Shown: positions 21,852-34,518 of the stretch, in pieces
Position numbering within the stretch: position 1 is the first letter of the stretch
Layout: every line of letters starts with the position of its first letter
From: Glebionis coronaria
Taxonomy: Eukaryota > Streptophyta > Magnoliopsida > Asterales > Asteraceae
DNA: 64,000 nucleotides
Reading direction: 5' to 3'
NCBI GenBank assembly: GCA_025667525.1
Contig: CM046881.1
Coordinates: forward strand, 497,881,627 to 497,945,626
Made by a program: the position numbers and the translations under genes
The notes under the pieces: model-generated
Database searches by the model: none
Seen by the model: the letters and a program-made list of their open reading frames with translations, nothing else
What the model was told of the DNA's origin: nothing

Positions 21852-23656
21852 ATGGCCGGTGTGCATAATAACAATCCACCTCACCCCAACATGAATAATA
21901 AAAACCATGCTCCTCAACCCGACCTTCGTATGATGGAGGAGCTATGTCAACCGACTATGAACGGACGTGGAGGACCGATTGCGTCGATGCAAATCACGGC
22001 TCCCGAATTTTTATTGAAGCATCACATAATCCAGCAAGTTCAAAATGCTTGTCCATTTCGCGGATTACCGGATGATGATGCCAACAAACACCTCGATAAA
22101 TTCATAACCGTCACTCAAAGCATGAAATTGCCTGGTGTTTACATGGATTTTCTTCGCCTTCATATTTTTCCACACACTTTATCCCATCATGCCGAAAAAT
22201 GGTTTGATCGTCTTCCTAAAAACTCAATTCATACATGGGACGAGATGACTCAAATTTTTTTGTCAAGATACTTTCCACCATCCATGGTCACTAGTCTTAG
22301 GAATCAAATCAGTGGTTTCACTCAAGAACCCGATGAGTCTCTTTTTGATGCTTGGGAACGTTATAATGTTTGATCGATCGTTGTCCTAATCATAATATGC
22401 TCCCCGTCACACTAATTGATACTTTCTATAATGGTTTAAATTTTCGTGATCGTGATACGATTAATGCAGCCGCCGGTGGTATATTTATGAAAAGAAGACC
22501 TGAGGAGTGTAGAGAGCTTATAGAGAACATGAACACTCATAACAAAAATTGGGATTCATCCGCATCCTCAAGAACTAACCCGAGAGTCAATGTTTCTTCT
22601 ACTTCATCAAACCCTGAGATAGCCGGACTCACCCAACTTACCTGCCAACTAGCAGAGATGAACAAAAATTTCTTAGCCATGGCTACGAACCAATTTCAAC
22701 AAGTTAAAGTTGTAGCACTTTCTTGTGAGACTTGCGACGGTCTTCATTCATACACTGATTGTCCTTCTACTTATGACAATCCAGAAAACGTGTATGCGGC
22801 TAACGGTAACTATTCAACAAAAGGCTATCAAGCCCGACCTCAAGGTGATCGTAACTTGCTAAGTTATCGTTCCAACAACTTTCTTTCACCACCCGGTTTT
22901 TCTCCTCAAAACCACAACCCAAACAATTTCAATAGAAGCAATCCAAACCAACCTCGAGCTTCTAATCCATATCCACCACCCGCACACCAAGCTCCACCCC
23001 TCACTAACCCCACAACATTTAATCAAGATGTTGAAACTTTCATGAGGACCCATGGAGAGGTGGTTAAGAATCTTCAAATCCAAATCATTAACTTGAAAGG
23101 TGATATCACTAAACAAGGGAATGATATTCAAACCGAGCTTAGAAATGATATGCAATCTTCTTTAAGCAACCAAACGAAGGATTTGAGGGATATGATGGCT
23201 AGTTTCTTCCAAAGTACTCAACCCTCTACTTCAGGTTCTCTTCCTTTGAATACCGTGACCAACCCAAGGGCTAATGTGAGTGCAATTACCACAAGAAGTG
23301 GGAATACCCATGAGGGACCTTCCATCTCTCTGCCAATAAAGGAGAGACAAGGCCCGAAGGTCATAATGAGTAATCCTACTCCCCCTTCGGTGACTCCTCC
23401 CTCACCCGCTTATTGTGACATTCCTCCATTGAGGAACCCTTTAATTTCCCCACCCCCTACTTTCATTTCTACACCTTCCCCTTCGGTTCCTACACCAATT
23501 CCTTCCATCCCCACCCCTCCACCAAAGGTTGCTCAAGAAGCGAGTCCTTCTCCCTCTAAACCTTTAGCATCTAGGCCTAACATCCCTTACCCTTCTCAGT
23601 TAGACACGGCTATATTACTGACCAAGGATGACATTCAATTGTCAAACTTTTTGTAA
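21852..23656 (+). pseudogene. Athila-type Gag of element A
   Basis: Gag would form the virus-like particle. It opens MAGVHNN, matching MAGVQNN in the minus-strand relative. The retrotransposon gag domain follows, with HHAEKWFDRLP, WDEMTQIFLSRYFP and DESLFDAWERY, close to ARHWLAKEPP, FINYFLPP and ESFSESWDRF of the relative. A zinc-knuckle-like CETCDGLHSYTDC (CX2CX3HX4C) lies near 22725-22765, then a Pro-rich stretch. A one-base frameshift at about 22365 separates 21852-22373 from 22370-23656, and TAA at 23654-23656 stops the second part; the frame then runs on into the protease. The N-terminal leader upstream of 21852 is truncated by the copia LTR. Confidence 0.8.
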
Positions 23657-23668
23657 AAGATTTATGGA

Positions 23669-24385
23669 GTGAACATCACCATTAGCCTTGTTGAAGTTCT
23701 TGCCCAAATGCCCAAATTTGTTAAGATGTTTAAAGATTTGCTTAATAAGAAGGAAAAAATGGCAGAGTTTGTCAACACTCGTTTGAATGAGAATTGTTCT
23801 ACAGTCCTCCTTAAAGAACTTTCGGAAAAACTTGGAGATCCCGGTCATTTTGTGTTACCTTGTACATCTTCTAAAATCGAAGAATTTACTTCCTTAGCCG
23901 ATCTCGGTGCAAGTATTAATTTAATGCCATTAAGTGTTTGGAAGAAGTTATCATTACCCGATCTTACCCCAACAAAGATGACTCTTGAGCTAGCAAATCG
24001 AACTCTCGCTTACCTCGTTGGTATTGCCGAAGATGTGTTTGTTAAAGTTGGTACCTTCACTTTTCCGGGCGATTTTATTGTTGTTGACTATGAAATGGAC
24101 CCTCGTATTTCGTTAATACTTGGACGACCATTCTTGAGAACCGGAAAAGATTTAGTCGATGTTGCCGAAGGTGAACTAATCTTAAGGGTCGAGAATGATC
24201 AACAAATTTTTAAGATGGGGAGGATTACAATCAAATCCAATGGAAGAGAATCGGTGAAAATGATTGATGTGCTTCAAAACGAGTTTGTTACAACTCCATT
24301 GGAAACTACAAAGCTTGATGTCAATAATTTTACCGTTTACAACAATCCTCTTTTCGAGCCTATCTATGATAATCCACTTTTTTAA
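23669..24385 (+). pseudogene. Athila-type aspartic protease region of element A
   Basis: In frame with the preceding gag after its TAA. Shows the retropepsin active-site motif in the form [18 protein letters not shown] (catalytic Asp in DLGAS, about 23898-23912) and the second hallmark [13 protein letters not shown]. It would cleave the Gag-Pol polyprotein. It ends at TAA 24383-24385, where the relative at 43608-47429 continues through an acidic linker into reverse transcriptase. Here no reverse transcriptase follows. Confidence 0.8.
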
Positions 24386-25158
24386 GAAAATGTGGAAGAT
24401 TCTGAAGATCCTCCTCCCAATTTGGATGCCCCACCAACATATGATGCTCCACCAATCTATGATGCTAATTCTAGTTCTGATGTGGATGATTATGATGATT
24501 TTTCTTCAAAGTATAAAGACATGCCAACTTATGATGACTTTGATATTTTGACACTCTTTCGAGTGATTCTTCAAGTGTTATGTCTTCTACTGATGATTGT
24601 GCTCCTATTTTTGATGAAGATCCTCCGCCAACAATGCTTGATCCTACTTTGGATGATTACTCATTTGATGAAGATTTTGCCACTTTTCTCAATACATACT
24701 TTCCCAATGAGAATGATTCTCCTCCTTTGGATTTTGATTATGGTCTTTATCCTCCTTCGGATGTTAAGAAAACCGTTGCAAAGGAGAAGAAACCAGACGA
24801 CACCAATATCCATAGTACCTACGTCTTGACACCTCTCTTTCCACCTTCTTCGGATGAGATTGTGCGGTTTATGGGCGAATCTTCATGGTCTACTGAGTCT
24901 AAGTCTTATTTTCCCCTAAAGGAAAAGGTGTTCGATCCGGGTATCACAATTTTGAAGCCATCTCAGTATCCATCTGATGAAATAAAAGGAAAGACTTTTG
25001 GAAAGAATGGAGCTATGCTTTCACTTCATCATACCTTCTACCACCGTGCTCAACAATTGCTTAAGGGAACCTCACCTACTCTTCTTTGGATTGTGCTCTT
25101 CACCTTAAGCGTGTGTTATTTGATGGACGAAAACCATGTATTTGATCCCGGTGGATGA
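24386..25158 (+). pseudogene. Acidic tail ORF of element A
   Basis: Two overlapping frames (24392-24560 and 24580-25158) encode an Asp/Pro/Tyr-rich chain (repeats like PPTYDAPPIYDA) and then a more ordered C-terminus ending with a hydrophobic stretch (LLWIVLFTLSVCYLM) and DENHVFDPGG. Position after gag-protease and before the 3' non-coding DNA suggests a remnant of the linker or of an extra 3' ORF. I do not recognise a defined domain. One frameshift near 24570 splits it. Confidence 0.5.
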
Positions 25159-27269
25159 TCTTCAAGGTTCTTACCATTGTAATCAAGGTCGAGTCAGGCT
25201 CACGACTCGGTGAACAAAAACAAGCGCTACTCGGGAGGCAACCCGAGTATCTATCCTTTTTATCCGTTTTATAATAAGTGTAGGGGAGACCCTAGTATGT
25301 GTTTGTTGTTTTCTTTCTTATCATGTTTAGGGATTCGAGCTTTCAAAGATCCATTCTTGATGACTTTTGACGACCCGCGATTCCGTGTATCCGTCTTCCC
25401 GGTTCTATCCTAAACTCTTTTGATTCACTATTTTATGTTCTTCAATATTAAAATAGGAATCACTTTAGTTGTCTCTTCCTTGGCAAGATATAGACAAAGT
25501 GCACAATGTCCTAAGTGTAGGGTTGTTTACTCCCACATGCTTAAATATTGAGGAAAATGTTTATATCAAGTGTAGGGGGACTTCTATCAAAGTTAAGTGG
25601 GCTTTTCCATGAATTTGTCCTCATTAACCAGAAAACTGATTTTTCGACATTTTTCAAAATTTTTGATCTATTTTGGCCTATTAGTATTTTCCTTTGTTAT
25701 TGTTATTTTCTTTCATTAGAATAAATTTTAATAAAATGGTTTTATTGAGTTTAGATGTCTTTGATATATTAGGCCCGCTATGAATCTTTTGACTCAACCC
25801 GAGTTTACTTATTTTAGTTTACTCTAGCTAGTATCCTTAACAGTTAAAATCAAGTTTTGCTAGGCTTTTATATAGGGAACTTTAAAACGCGAAAGTCTTA
25901 ACTCTTAAGAGTTAAGAACAAGAACTTTTCGCAAGTTCCTATAATTGATCCTAGAAAGTCGTTTATCAAGGGAACTTTAAAATGCAAATTCTAAACTTGA
26001 AAAAGTCTAAGAAGTTGCAAGATCCTATAGATGACTTGAAAACCCAAAACTTTGATTTAATAGGCTAAAGCATCCACAAGTCTCATTCCTTGAGATTTTA
26101 AATTGTGGAGAACGAGAGATGATAGAGTCAATTATAAGTTTGGTATTCTTTCATGAATTTATGCGAGTTAATTATGAGCTTTTTCTACCATCGCTTGTTA
26201 ATAATTATAATTGCAATAAGTAAGGTCGTACGATTTGAAAAGTTACTTCGCTTCTAGCACAAGATCGTTTAAAAGTTGCTCGACATTAATTAGAGTTCAT
26301 AGCCAAGGCATAACTTATTGAAGCGGGATGCGAAGATTGGCGAGTCCGAAAAGGCCCTAACAAGGCATGAGGGCTATATTTTGTTGCTAAAGATCCAAAG
26401 TGATATGAAGAATCATTTATCAAAAATCAATATGAAGGATCAAGACACACGACGAAAAGCAAATACTCCCCTAAAGATCATGGAGAAATCTATCTGAAAA
26501 GACCCTAGCAAGGTATGAGGATAAATAGATCCAAGTCCTAAAAGGAGGCGGGTCGTTGTATATCAAAATCCTAAATAAAGATTAGAGAAAAATGAAGAAG
26601 TCGTGGTCTAAGTTTGAAGAATCTCTCAAAAACTTCAAGTGAAGAAATACCTATTATGAAGAGAAGACCATTATTTCAAGATCATCTCTCAAGATTCAAA
26701 GTATGAAGTCAATGCCAAATATCGATCCGAGAAAGGTCTCAAATCGTGAAGCGAGTTATGCCAAAATATGAAGTTTATGAGGTCCCGAGAAGCAGTTTTA
26801 ACAGATTTTGTCCTTTAGCTAACTATTGATTAAATCGTCCTACTTTATTTTCGACCTAAATAAGCTATCAAAATAAGTCAACAATGCATCCTCGTGATCA
26901 TTCAAGACAACAATAAAATATAAGAGATGCACCTAGGAATAAGGGAGTCTAAGTAAATAATTGAGCCACATGAGTTTGTGTTAGTCTGCTAACCTATAAT
27001 AACAATGATCTCGTTTTTAAGCTTGGTTTGGGGAATGTGAAACTTGAGGGTGATAAACATTCATGACAACCAAAGCCCTAATGTAAGTCTTCGAGCTCTT
27101 TACTTGTTTTCTTCCTTCAAATATTTTTTAATTTTCTATCTCTTTAAGTTTCCTTAATGTCATATGTTTAATAAAGGCCAAGGTGGGTTAATTATGATGG
27201 ATAATGTAAATCTTGCTTTGTAACTAATGCATTGCACGAGGGCATTGCAATGTTCAAGTGTAGGGGATT
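25159..27269 (+). other. 3' non-coding region of element A with repeated polypurine-like tracts
   Basis: Homologous to the reverse complement of 41094-42960 in the minus-strand Athila element. The word AAGTGTAGGG(G) recurs at about 25276, 25516, 25570 and 27257, the last one being the functional position directly before the 3' LTR. No gene is supported; the ORF at 25210-25413 has no match I know. Confidence 0.65.
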
Positions 27270-28975
27270 GGATAGGTGTGAGAACACCCATCCTTTTACC
27301 ACTTAATTATAATAATAACCAAGCCTAAACGTGTATTTATTGTCGTAAAAGTCAGAACTATGCATGGTTTTTGTTTTTGTTGTGATTTAGGACCAAAATG
27401 TGAAAATGGAAGAAAACACGGGCTTTCACGGGCTTTTATCGAAGAAAAATACAAAAGACGAAGTCAAAAGATCAAGAGTGCAAAAAGAACGGATGTCAAA
27501 GGCCTCTTCTGAAGATTTATCGAAGAAAAAGTCTAAAGACGAAAGTTTAACGAAGTCGAGGAACCAAGTCTAATAAAAAAAGAAAATTATAAGACGAGTT
27601 CATTTCATATCGACAAATCCCGAGACAACGTCGAGAAAGACGAAGAATTAAAAATACAAAAAGACGAGAAAGAAAGAAGGAAGCAACACACTCCTTCCAT
27701 TTCCTCCTATAAATACCTTCCTTATGTCATTAGGAAGGGTGTTAGCTAATTCACCATTAGTTCTCCACTTTATTTTCTAGCACTTTTCATATTGTCATTT
27801 CATTATTATCTTTCTTTCAAGTAAGTCTTTAATCTTGTTTTGAATCTTTAGTTTCCAAGTTTAAATTCAAGCTTTTCATAATATATCTTATTCTACCTTT
27901 CTTGTTTGAATCTTGATTTTGATTCGGTTCAAAGTAAGTAACTTGTTTCATCTTGGTGTTTATTTGATTAAAGTTTTCATCTTTTTATTCTTATCAATGT
28001 TTTTAAACGATTTAAGGTTTTAGCTTATTGCGATTTTTACTTATTTCATGTTTAGCTTATTTTCTATTAAGTTTTCTTAAAATTTTAATCTTTTTAAAGT
28101 TTATTTTATAAAAACTTGCTTAATTAGTATTTTGAAAGTTTTTCATTCGTGCTTATTTAGTTCTTTTTATTATTCATTTGGTTGAGTTTTTAGTAAGTGC
28201 TTATTAGAAAAGTGCTTATTTGGTTTTGCTTATTTGCCTTTTGTATACCATCGCAATATTCTTAAGGGTCTACTTGTTCCGATCGAGTAATTGTGATCGC
28301 ATAAGCCTAGGGTTTCTACTTGCGATCCATTACTACGATCAAAGACTAAGATCAGAGACTAAGATCAAAGACTAAGATAAAAGACTAAGATCAAAAACTA
28401 AGATCAAAGACTAAGATCAAAGACTAGGATCTAGACTAAGATCTAGACTAAGATCAAAGACTAAGATGTAGACTAAGATCTAGACTAAGGTCAAGGACTA
28501 AGATCTAGACTAAGATCTAGACTAAGATCTAGACTAAGATGAAAGAATAAGATCTAGAATACGATCCAGACTGCGATCGCGTGCTGTGATCGTAGGGTGC
28601 GATCTGACTACAGTTTTGGTTTTTATTTCCTGTTTCTATTTCTAAATTCAAATTTAACTTTTCCCACCATTTTTACTAAGTATTATTTTAAACTTATTTT
28701 GTCTTACTTTTATTTTTAATGTTTCAAAGTTTACTTTTTATCAAGTTTTAATCTTTCGTCATTAATTTTTAAAAGCCATTATTTTTAGTCTAAATCTTTT
28801 CAAGCTTTTATTTTTATTTTTTTAATTAATTACTCAACGACATTTTCATTTTAAAATAGATAATCAACGACTATTCTTTCTTTTCACCAAGAACAACTGA
28901 GTCACACATTAACTGTAATCAATTCGATTAGACCATCCAAAGAACTTTTTAATCTAGTAAAAAACTCACTTATTA
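27270..28975 (+). repeat. 3' LTR of element A (1706 bases)
   Basis: Full copy of the LTR truncated at 1751-3142. First base is G instead of T. TATA box CTATAAATA at 27707-27715, GATC-rich tandem repeat at about 28330-28605, and a 3' segment with ACCAAGAACAACTGAG and AATCAATTCGATTAGA that is shared with the LTRs at 34519-36249 and 39464-41093. Ends CTTATTA, then TSD GGAAG. Confidence 0.85.
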
Positions 28976-28980
28976 GGAAG

Positions 28981-30511
28981 ATAGGGCTGAACACTCGTTA
29001 CTTTGATTAGACAAACCAGCGTATACCTATGTCGCGCTTCCTTTTGAGCGTATTAATACACTACGAGCCCACTTCTCCCAACTACATTGCATAGGGACAG
29101 CGAAAATTTCGAATTTCGAAGTAAACTACAGCACCCTAGACATAGAACCCATAGTAGATCTCTTCCGCGTATTCTACCAACGGAATTTAACCAATGGTTG
29201 GGTGTCTTTTGCTAAGAGAAAGGGTGGTATGCAATGTTTTGATGGAAAGATAGATTGCATAAGGAATTGGACCGACAGATTCTTCTGGGTCGATGACGCT
29301 GGCTTTCCCTTCCACTTTCCATTCTTGACCCCTGACACCGAGAGGAAGGACCACCCACCTGGCCCCGACTCTTACAACGCCGCAGATGCGGAGACTCTGA
29401 ACAACAACCGCATTCCCGTGCAACCCTATCCAGAGAGTGTGTTAGTCACTCTTGGCCTAAGCCGCGCAGTCATCTGTGGCAAGCACATGGTAATAGCCTT
29501 CCGCAGAGAGAGTGGCCAGGGTTAGTGGTCCTTCCCGCCTTCATCATAACGTTATGTAAGTATCATCGCATATTAGAAGACTATAATATGTTTCCATTTG
29601 TTCTGTTTGCTTCCTTTCGCAGTTATGGATGTTCTTGACCTTGTCCGTGGTGCGTTTCTCAAAAATTTGCTGGTGTTGACTCGCCCTCAACAGGAAAATG
29701 AAGAATCGCTCCGTGATCGTACACAAAATAATACCATGGACTTAGAGATTGAGGAGCCATCAATCTCAAAAGGGAGCGAAGGCACTGGTGCTGACCAACC
29801 ACCGTCATCTCCACCAATGCAACAGTTGGAACAGCAGCCACCCGTACAACAACAACCACCACCATTTCTCAGCTCCTCACTGTCTTCAGATGAGTATTCC
29901 AGAGACGCCAAAAAAACCACGACTGAGTTTGAGGAAGAGGACATTATCTCTTTAGGAAAAAGACGCAGAAGCCCCCATCATCTCCACACAAATCCGCACG
30001 CACCGGGGCTGGTCCCTCCTGGACAGGGGTGCGCACTACAGAGGAAGATTTTGAGGAGAACCTTGCCAAGACCCCTCCACACACTCCTCCCGCCACCATC
30101 AATCTAAGGTAACCATTTTTCTCCTATATGGTAGCGTAAACTATACATTCTTCGCTGCATCTCCATGTTATTATACTTTAAACGTCCGTCTAACCATTAC
30201 TCATATACTGCAGCGACGAACAAGAAAAATCGTCTGCAAAAGTCAAGACGACACCCTCCCCCACAAAGAGGCTTCATAAGCGGGAGGGGATGCGTTCGCC
30301 CAGGATCCTACCTTCGCCCCTGACTGGGAGCTCCCTGCATCCTCCGACCTCACAAGTGCATTTGACTGCACAAGCTTTTTAGACAACATTGTGCCCCCTG
30401 GCCGAAAGGTAGTGCTTGAAGGGATGAGTGACTCTGTCCTGGCCGATGAGGCAAGTTATCTGGCAGCGCAGCAGGTGACGCTGACATCGCACCTCAAGAA
30501 GAGATACCTGG
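28981..30511 (+). pseudogene. Gag-like gene (PF04195 type), central piece
   Basis: Resumes the frame of 1607-1750 with IGLNTRYFD, then a TAG stop (29008-29010), QRIPMSRFLL and a frameshift near 29060. The second frame carries HFSQLHCIGTAKISNFEV, IEPIVDLFRVFYQRN, GWVSFAKRKGG and WTDRFFWVDDAGFPFHFPF, the core of the 'putative gypsy-type transposon' domain. A stop is met at 29523-29525. Likely introns are 29556-29622 (GTAAGT...CAG) and 30109-30213 (GTAACC...CAG). Between them lies a Gln/Pro-rich low-complexity exon starting MDVLDLVRG. The next exon contains DPTFAPDWELP and LEGMSDSVLADEASYLAAQQ and is cut at 30511 by the long-LTR element. Functionally, these proteins are only known by their gag-like organisation. 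Confidence 0.7.
30507..30511. repeat. TSD CCTGG of the long-LTR element
   Basis: CCTGG directly precedes the LTR start TGTGACAACC at 30512 and recurs at 52160-52164 after the 3' LTR end GTGTGACA. Removing the insert and one copy rejoins the gag-like exon in frame. Confidence 0.9.
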
Positions 30512-33500
30512 TGTGACAACCCCGTAAATTTGAACACATAGTTATTCTCAAATAATAAAATAAATATCCCTACAAATTTTTTTAATTTTTTTTAAAACAT
30601 TGTTAATTACAAAAAGGAAGGTAACTTACAAGTAACAAATTATATTATCATCGATAATATATACAACGGACGATTTAAGAACATATAATATCATATAGAT
30701 ATTAATAGTTACGCGTTCAAATATTTACTGTAAAGTGGAAAATAATTACTGTGCTATTATAAAACCGTTATTAAGTCTAACTGGAGGTCATCCAACTAAA
30801 AGCTTATGTGTTTTATATGTTTTATGTGAAATGAATTATTTTAAGTTTATAGGTCATATAAATGTCAATAATAGTTTATTTTAATAGTTAAGGTAAACTA
30901 TCGGAATCACCGGTAATTATTAATAGAAAGTTATATAAACGTTTTTAACTGACGATTTCAACAAAACACTATATGACGGACTACAAAAAGTCTATAAATC
31001 ATATATTTGTAACTTTTAAATTATTTTCAAGGCTTCGGATAATTTACCGAGGTAACCGTATTTTATTTATTATTTAATTGTAAAATATCGTTTTTATGTC
31101 AAAAAGATGACGAAAATGTTTAAATTAATTTTATCAACTTCAAACTATCAAAATAATTTGCCTTGGAAAAAAAAGAGCCTTTGCCTTGGAAAAAAAAAAT
31201 TGTAAACTTAATAATTAATCATAGGAGGTCAATAAAATTATTAAATGACTAGAAATAAGCCCGTAATTAATTTTAAAAGCCCGTAAGTAATTTTAAAGGC
31301 CCGTAAACCCTAAGTAAACCCAACTAATTATTCCTAAACCAAAATTAGCCCAAGATTAACACTACTTAGTGAAAATTTCGTGGGTTTAGGACTTAGTAAC
31401 TCTTAGGACGGTTGGAGATACAATTTGATAAATTAGGATATCAATATAATACATATCCACAACATTATTGGCTTGTCTAAAATACATTTTCCTTGTTCCC
31501 TACACATTATGAGCGACCATTATCTTCCCCCTATGCCCTACACACGTTTATAATACAATAAATAAGTATTCAATCCCTAAAAATCCTCAAAAGCAATCGG
31601 TTTCTATCCTAAAGGCACTGTTTTGTTATCTCTTCAAATAGTTTCTTCATGGAAGCCATACATTATGGTTTTTTATCATTATTGGAAGGCTCAAGTTTGA
31701 ATTCAAGTAGGTTATAATGGGAATACTAGTTCTAGTATCTCCTATCCAAAAATCATTCAAAAACTACAAGCTGATCATTGTTTCTGCCTTGTTTTTTTTG
31801 TTGTCTCTCACCATCACCCAAAACCATCATTACCAATAGCTCTAATATTCTTAAAGACTCCTAAACACTTGTCTTATAACCCTCCAAACAGCTCCTAAGA
31901 TTGGAACCCTTGAATCCTCTTGAAACCAAATCCCTTGTTTGATTCTTGTCCTTGTTTTCATTCTTTGCAGCCGATTCTAAACACCACCCTTAAAAAGTTT
32001 GTGAAGCCTTGGTACATCACTAAAATATTCATTACCAAGTACCCTCAAACCCTTGTAAACAGCCCCGAAGTTTGTTCTTTGAAACTCTTTAAAAATGAAA
32101 CCTTAGAAGGTGTAAATTAGGGTTTTCTTCAAAACCCTAGTTTCGGAAACTTGGGTACTGAATTAATCTTGGTCCGTGTATTCTATAGCAGCAATCACCC
32201 TTGTTTCTATTTCCCTAGGTGATCACGAGGTTGATTTTTCAGTACCAAAAGGTTTCGTGTCCTAGCATTGGAGTTATAGTGAAACCGAGACCAAATTAGG
32301 GCATCATAGGGCGTAAACTTGATCAAACCACCAATCCAATGTAAGTAGTGAAATAGTTAGTCTTAAACAACTTATTATGCATGTCAAACCTCTACCTATT
32401 GGTGCTTAGAGTTTAAAAATATTTTGTAAGCAATAAAAGTCGTTAAAAGGCCTTATTCGGTATATTAAAGCTTTGCATGTTTCCCGAGGTAGACACCTCC
32501 CCATGAATTTCTGTCATACAGTAAAATAATAGACCTTATTACGATCTCATAGCCTATTGAATCACTTAAAACGGAGTTATAAAGAACTGGGAAACTTAAA
32601 ATGAAAATTTAAATAAAAACATTAAAATCTGTCAAAGCTGGAAACTGTTTGGTCGGGGGAGTCGTGTTTGGACGTGATTTCGAGCCTCTTAGAAGCCGAA
32701 TGGTAAATTTTTCACAAGGACAATACTATTATTCAACTGGCCTAGTTTCTAAAACATTAAGCCGTTTTACCTAAGACTTAACAAGCAGTAAGATACACGT
32801 CCTAAAAGTTTTTGAAAAACCATCATGTCTAGTGTTAAACTGGTTGGAACTACGTTTTTGTAATCTAAATTTGATCCATTTAAAATCCAAATCACGACTA
32901 GCTCATAAAGAACATTCTCATAGCCTACCAGGTGGGCTATCTATAGAAACTTTGTTTGCGTCATTATTCTAAAGTATACAAAAGTTACGGACTCTCAAAA
33001 TAGGGCTGTTGGACACTTTTTATATTCTGGAAAATGTTAAAAAGTGACATTTTACATAAAATTTCAACTAGTAGCATGTAGTGTAAGACGCCTAGTTAAA
33101 ATCCGACTATAAAAACTTTACCATTAAAGATTTCACGTGAAAATAACATTATCGTAAAAAATCTAATTACGCTAAAACCGTTCTAAAACTCGTAAGCACA
33201 ATAAAATGTGAAATCTGTAAATGACATTAATCATGTTAGTCTAATGAAAGTGGCATATGATAGTAGCTCTCAAAATAAAGAAGAAAACGATTTTAATTGT
33301 AAAACAATAGGTTCTTCTATTCGTACTATTGTAGAAACTAAATAAAAAATTTATGTTGATAATATTATCTTTAAAAGTTTAATAATTAATTTGGATTCAT
33401 ATGAACCTATCAATTATTCTATAATGCAAAAACATGAAAATCTAAAATGATAATAGTTGATGAAGCCCTAGTTTAAAAAGATAAAACCCGACTCTAAATA

Positions 33501-34333
33501 ATTAAATTAATTAATAGCTGAAAACGTTTTATAAAACTTTAGTCGTTATTATTCCAACCTAAAGCGCCAACTAAGAAAGGGTTTATACATGTACATTATA
33601 TTTATATTAAACATGGTTTAAATGAACATTATTCTTGTTAGGTTACTGGTAAAATTCTACTTTGTCCAGCGACACTTTACTATCAACAAGGTGAGTTACT
33701 AGCCCCTCTCTATTTTAAACTGTAATATCATCTTTTGGGGTGAGAACATTGCTTGATTTCTAAACGCGTGAACATAAGTGAACTATTCTTTACTAGTTGA
33801 TCTCCCCAAATGATAACTGCCCACGAATCATGAACCGTTAGTCACCTAGCTGGGATACAGCAAAGTGAGCGCGATTGTTATGGATAGATCTGTCGGAGTG
33901 ACACTCATATTTACTTTGAATGGGTGCGTTCAAGTAAATACAATTTCATTTGAAGACGACGGCTGACTGGGGTTAGTCACCTGCATGGGCATACACACAC
34001 GAAGTCAGTTAGACTCGTTAACGCATCAGTGTCATGAGCTTAAATAGTAGTAAAGATAAACTGTGTGACTTTGTATGTGTTATATTGTCACAGGTGGATA
34101 CGAATCTTGTGGTTCACTGAAATGATTTTCATTGTTTTTTTTAACTCAAACCTATGAACTAACCAATTTTGTGTTGACACTTTAGCAATGTTTTTCTCAG
34201 GTATGATACTATATGGAGTCTGCATTGTTGTTTTGGCATGTAGAGGTCATTCTCTCACATCATTTCCTCTTCACGCCATGAAGTCGCAACCCAAATCCAG
34301 TCTTCCACTGCAGTGAAATTTGGGGGTGTGACA
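30512..34333 (+). repeat. 5' LTR of the long-LTR element (3822 bases)
   Basis: Starts TGTGACAACCCCG and ends AATTTGGGGGTGTGACA. Differs from the 3' LTR by scattered substitutions and by a small tandem duplication of TTTGCCTTGGAAAAAAAA (31161-31200) absent from the other copy. The ORF at 31920-32120 is not preserved as such in the second LTR, so it is not called as a gene. Confidence 0.9.
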
Positions 34334-34336
34334 AAA

Positions 34337-34349
34337 TGGTATCAGAGCC
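34337..34349 (+). other. Primer binding site, initiator Met-tRNA type
   Basis: TGGTATCAGAGCC, three bases after the 5' LTR end. Exact match to the common plant Met-tRNA primer site. Confidence 0.9.
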
Positions 34350-34513
34350 CTTGATTATAGAGAACTAGGTTGCATTAGTAATTCTATACTATAATCGGTC
34401 TAAATGGCATGAAAAATTAGTATACCAAACATCTATAGTTACTTACTAAAAGATAAATTGTTTGACATGCTATTTGTTTTAAACTAGTAAGCGTTACTGT
34501 GAGAAACATGTTT

Positions 34514-34518
34514 GTGGG
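34514..34518. repeat. TSD GTGGG of solo LTR
   Basis: GTGGG lies directly before TGATAGGTG at 34519 and again at 36250-36254 after the LTR end CGTGTATTA. Confidence 0.8.

Larger units (their letters stand above)
1751..28975 (+). mobile_element. Athila-like Ty3/gypsy element A, non-autonomous, hosting nested elements
   Basis: The 5' LTR begins at 1751 and the full 3' LTR is 27270-28975. Both start with TGATAGGTGTGAGAACACCC-like sequence (27270 has G for T) and share the same tandem-repeat block. TSD GGAAG flanks the whole unit. Between them lie foreign insertions (3143-21788), a broken gag and protease (about 21810-24385), a short acidic tail ORF and about 2 kb of non-coding DNA ending in a polypurine tract. 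No reverse transcriptase, RNase H or integrase can be found, and the 3' part of the 5' LTR, the primer site and the gag leader are gone. It resembles the minus-strand element at 39464-50617 in gag, protease, 3' non-coding DNA and LTR layout, so it probably moved using the proteins of such a relative. Confidence 0.85.

Noticed and set aside
29598..29955. Gln/Pro/Ser-rich overlapping ORFs on both strands
   Set aside because: Low-complexity exon of the gag-like gene; the other frames are by-products of CAA/CCA-rich repeats.
31920..32120. 66-aa ORF in the long LTR as a possible gene
   Set aside because: The corresponding sequence in the second LTR has changes in the frame and there is no recognisable domain.
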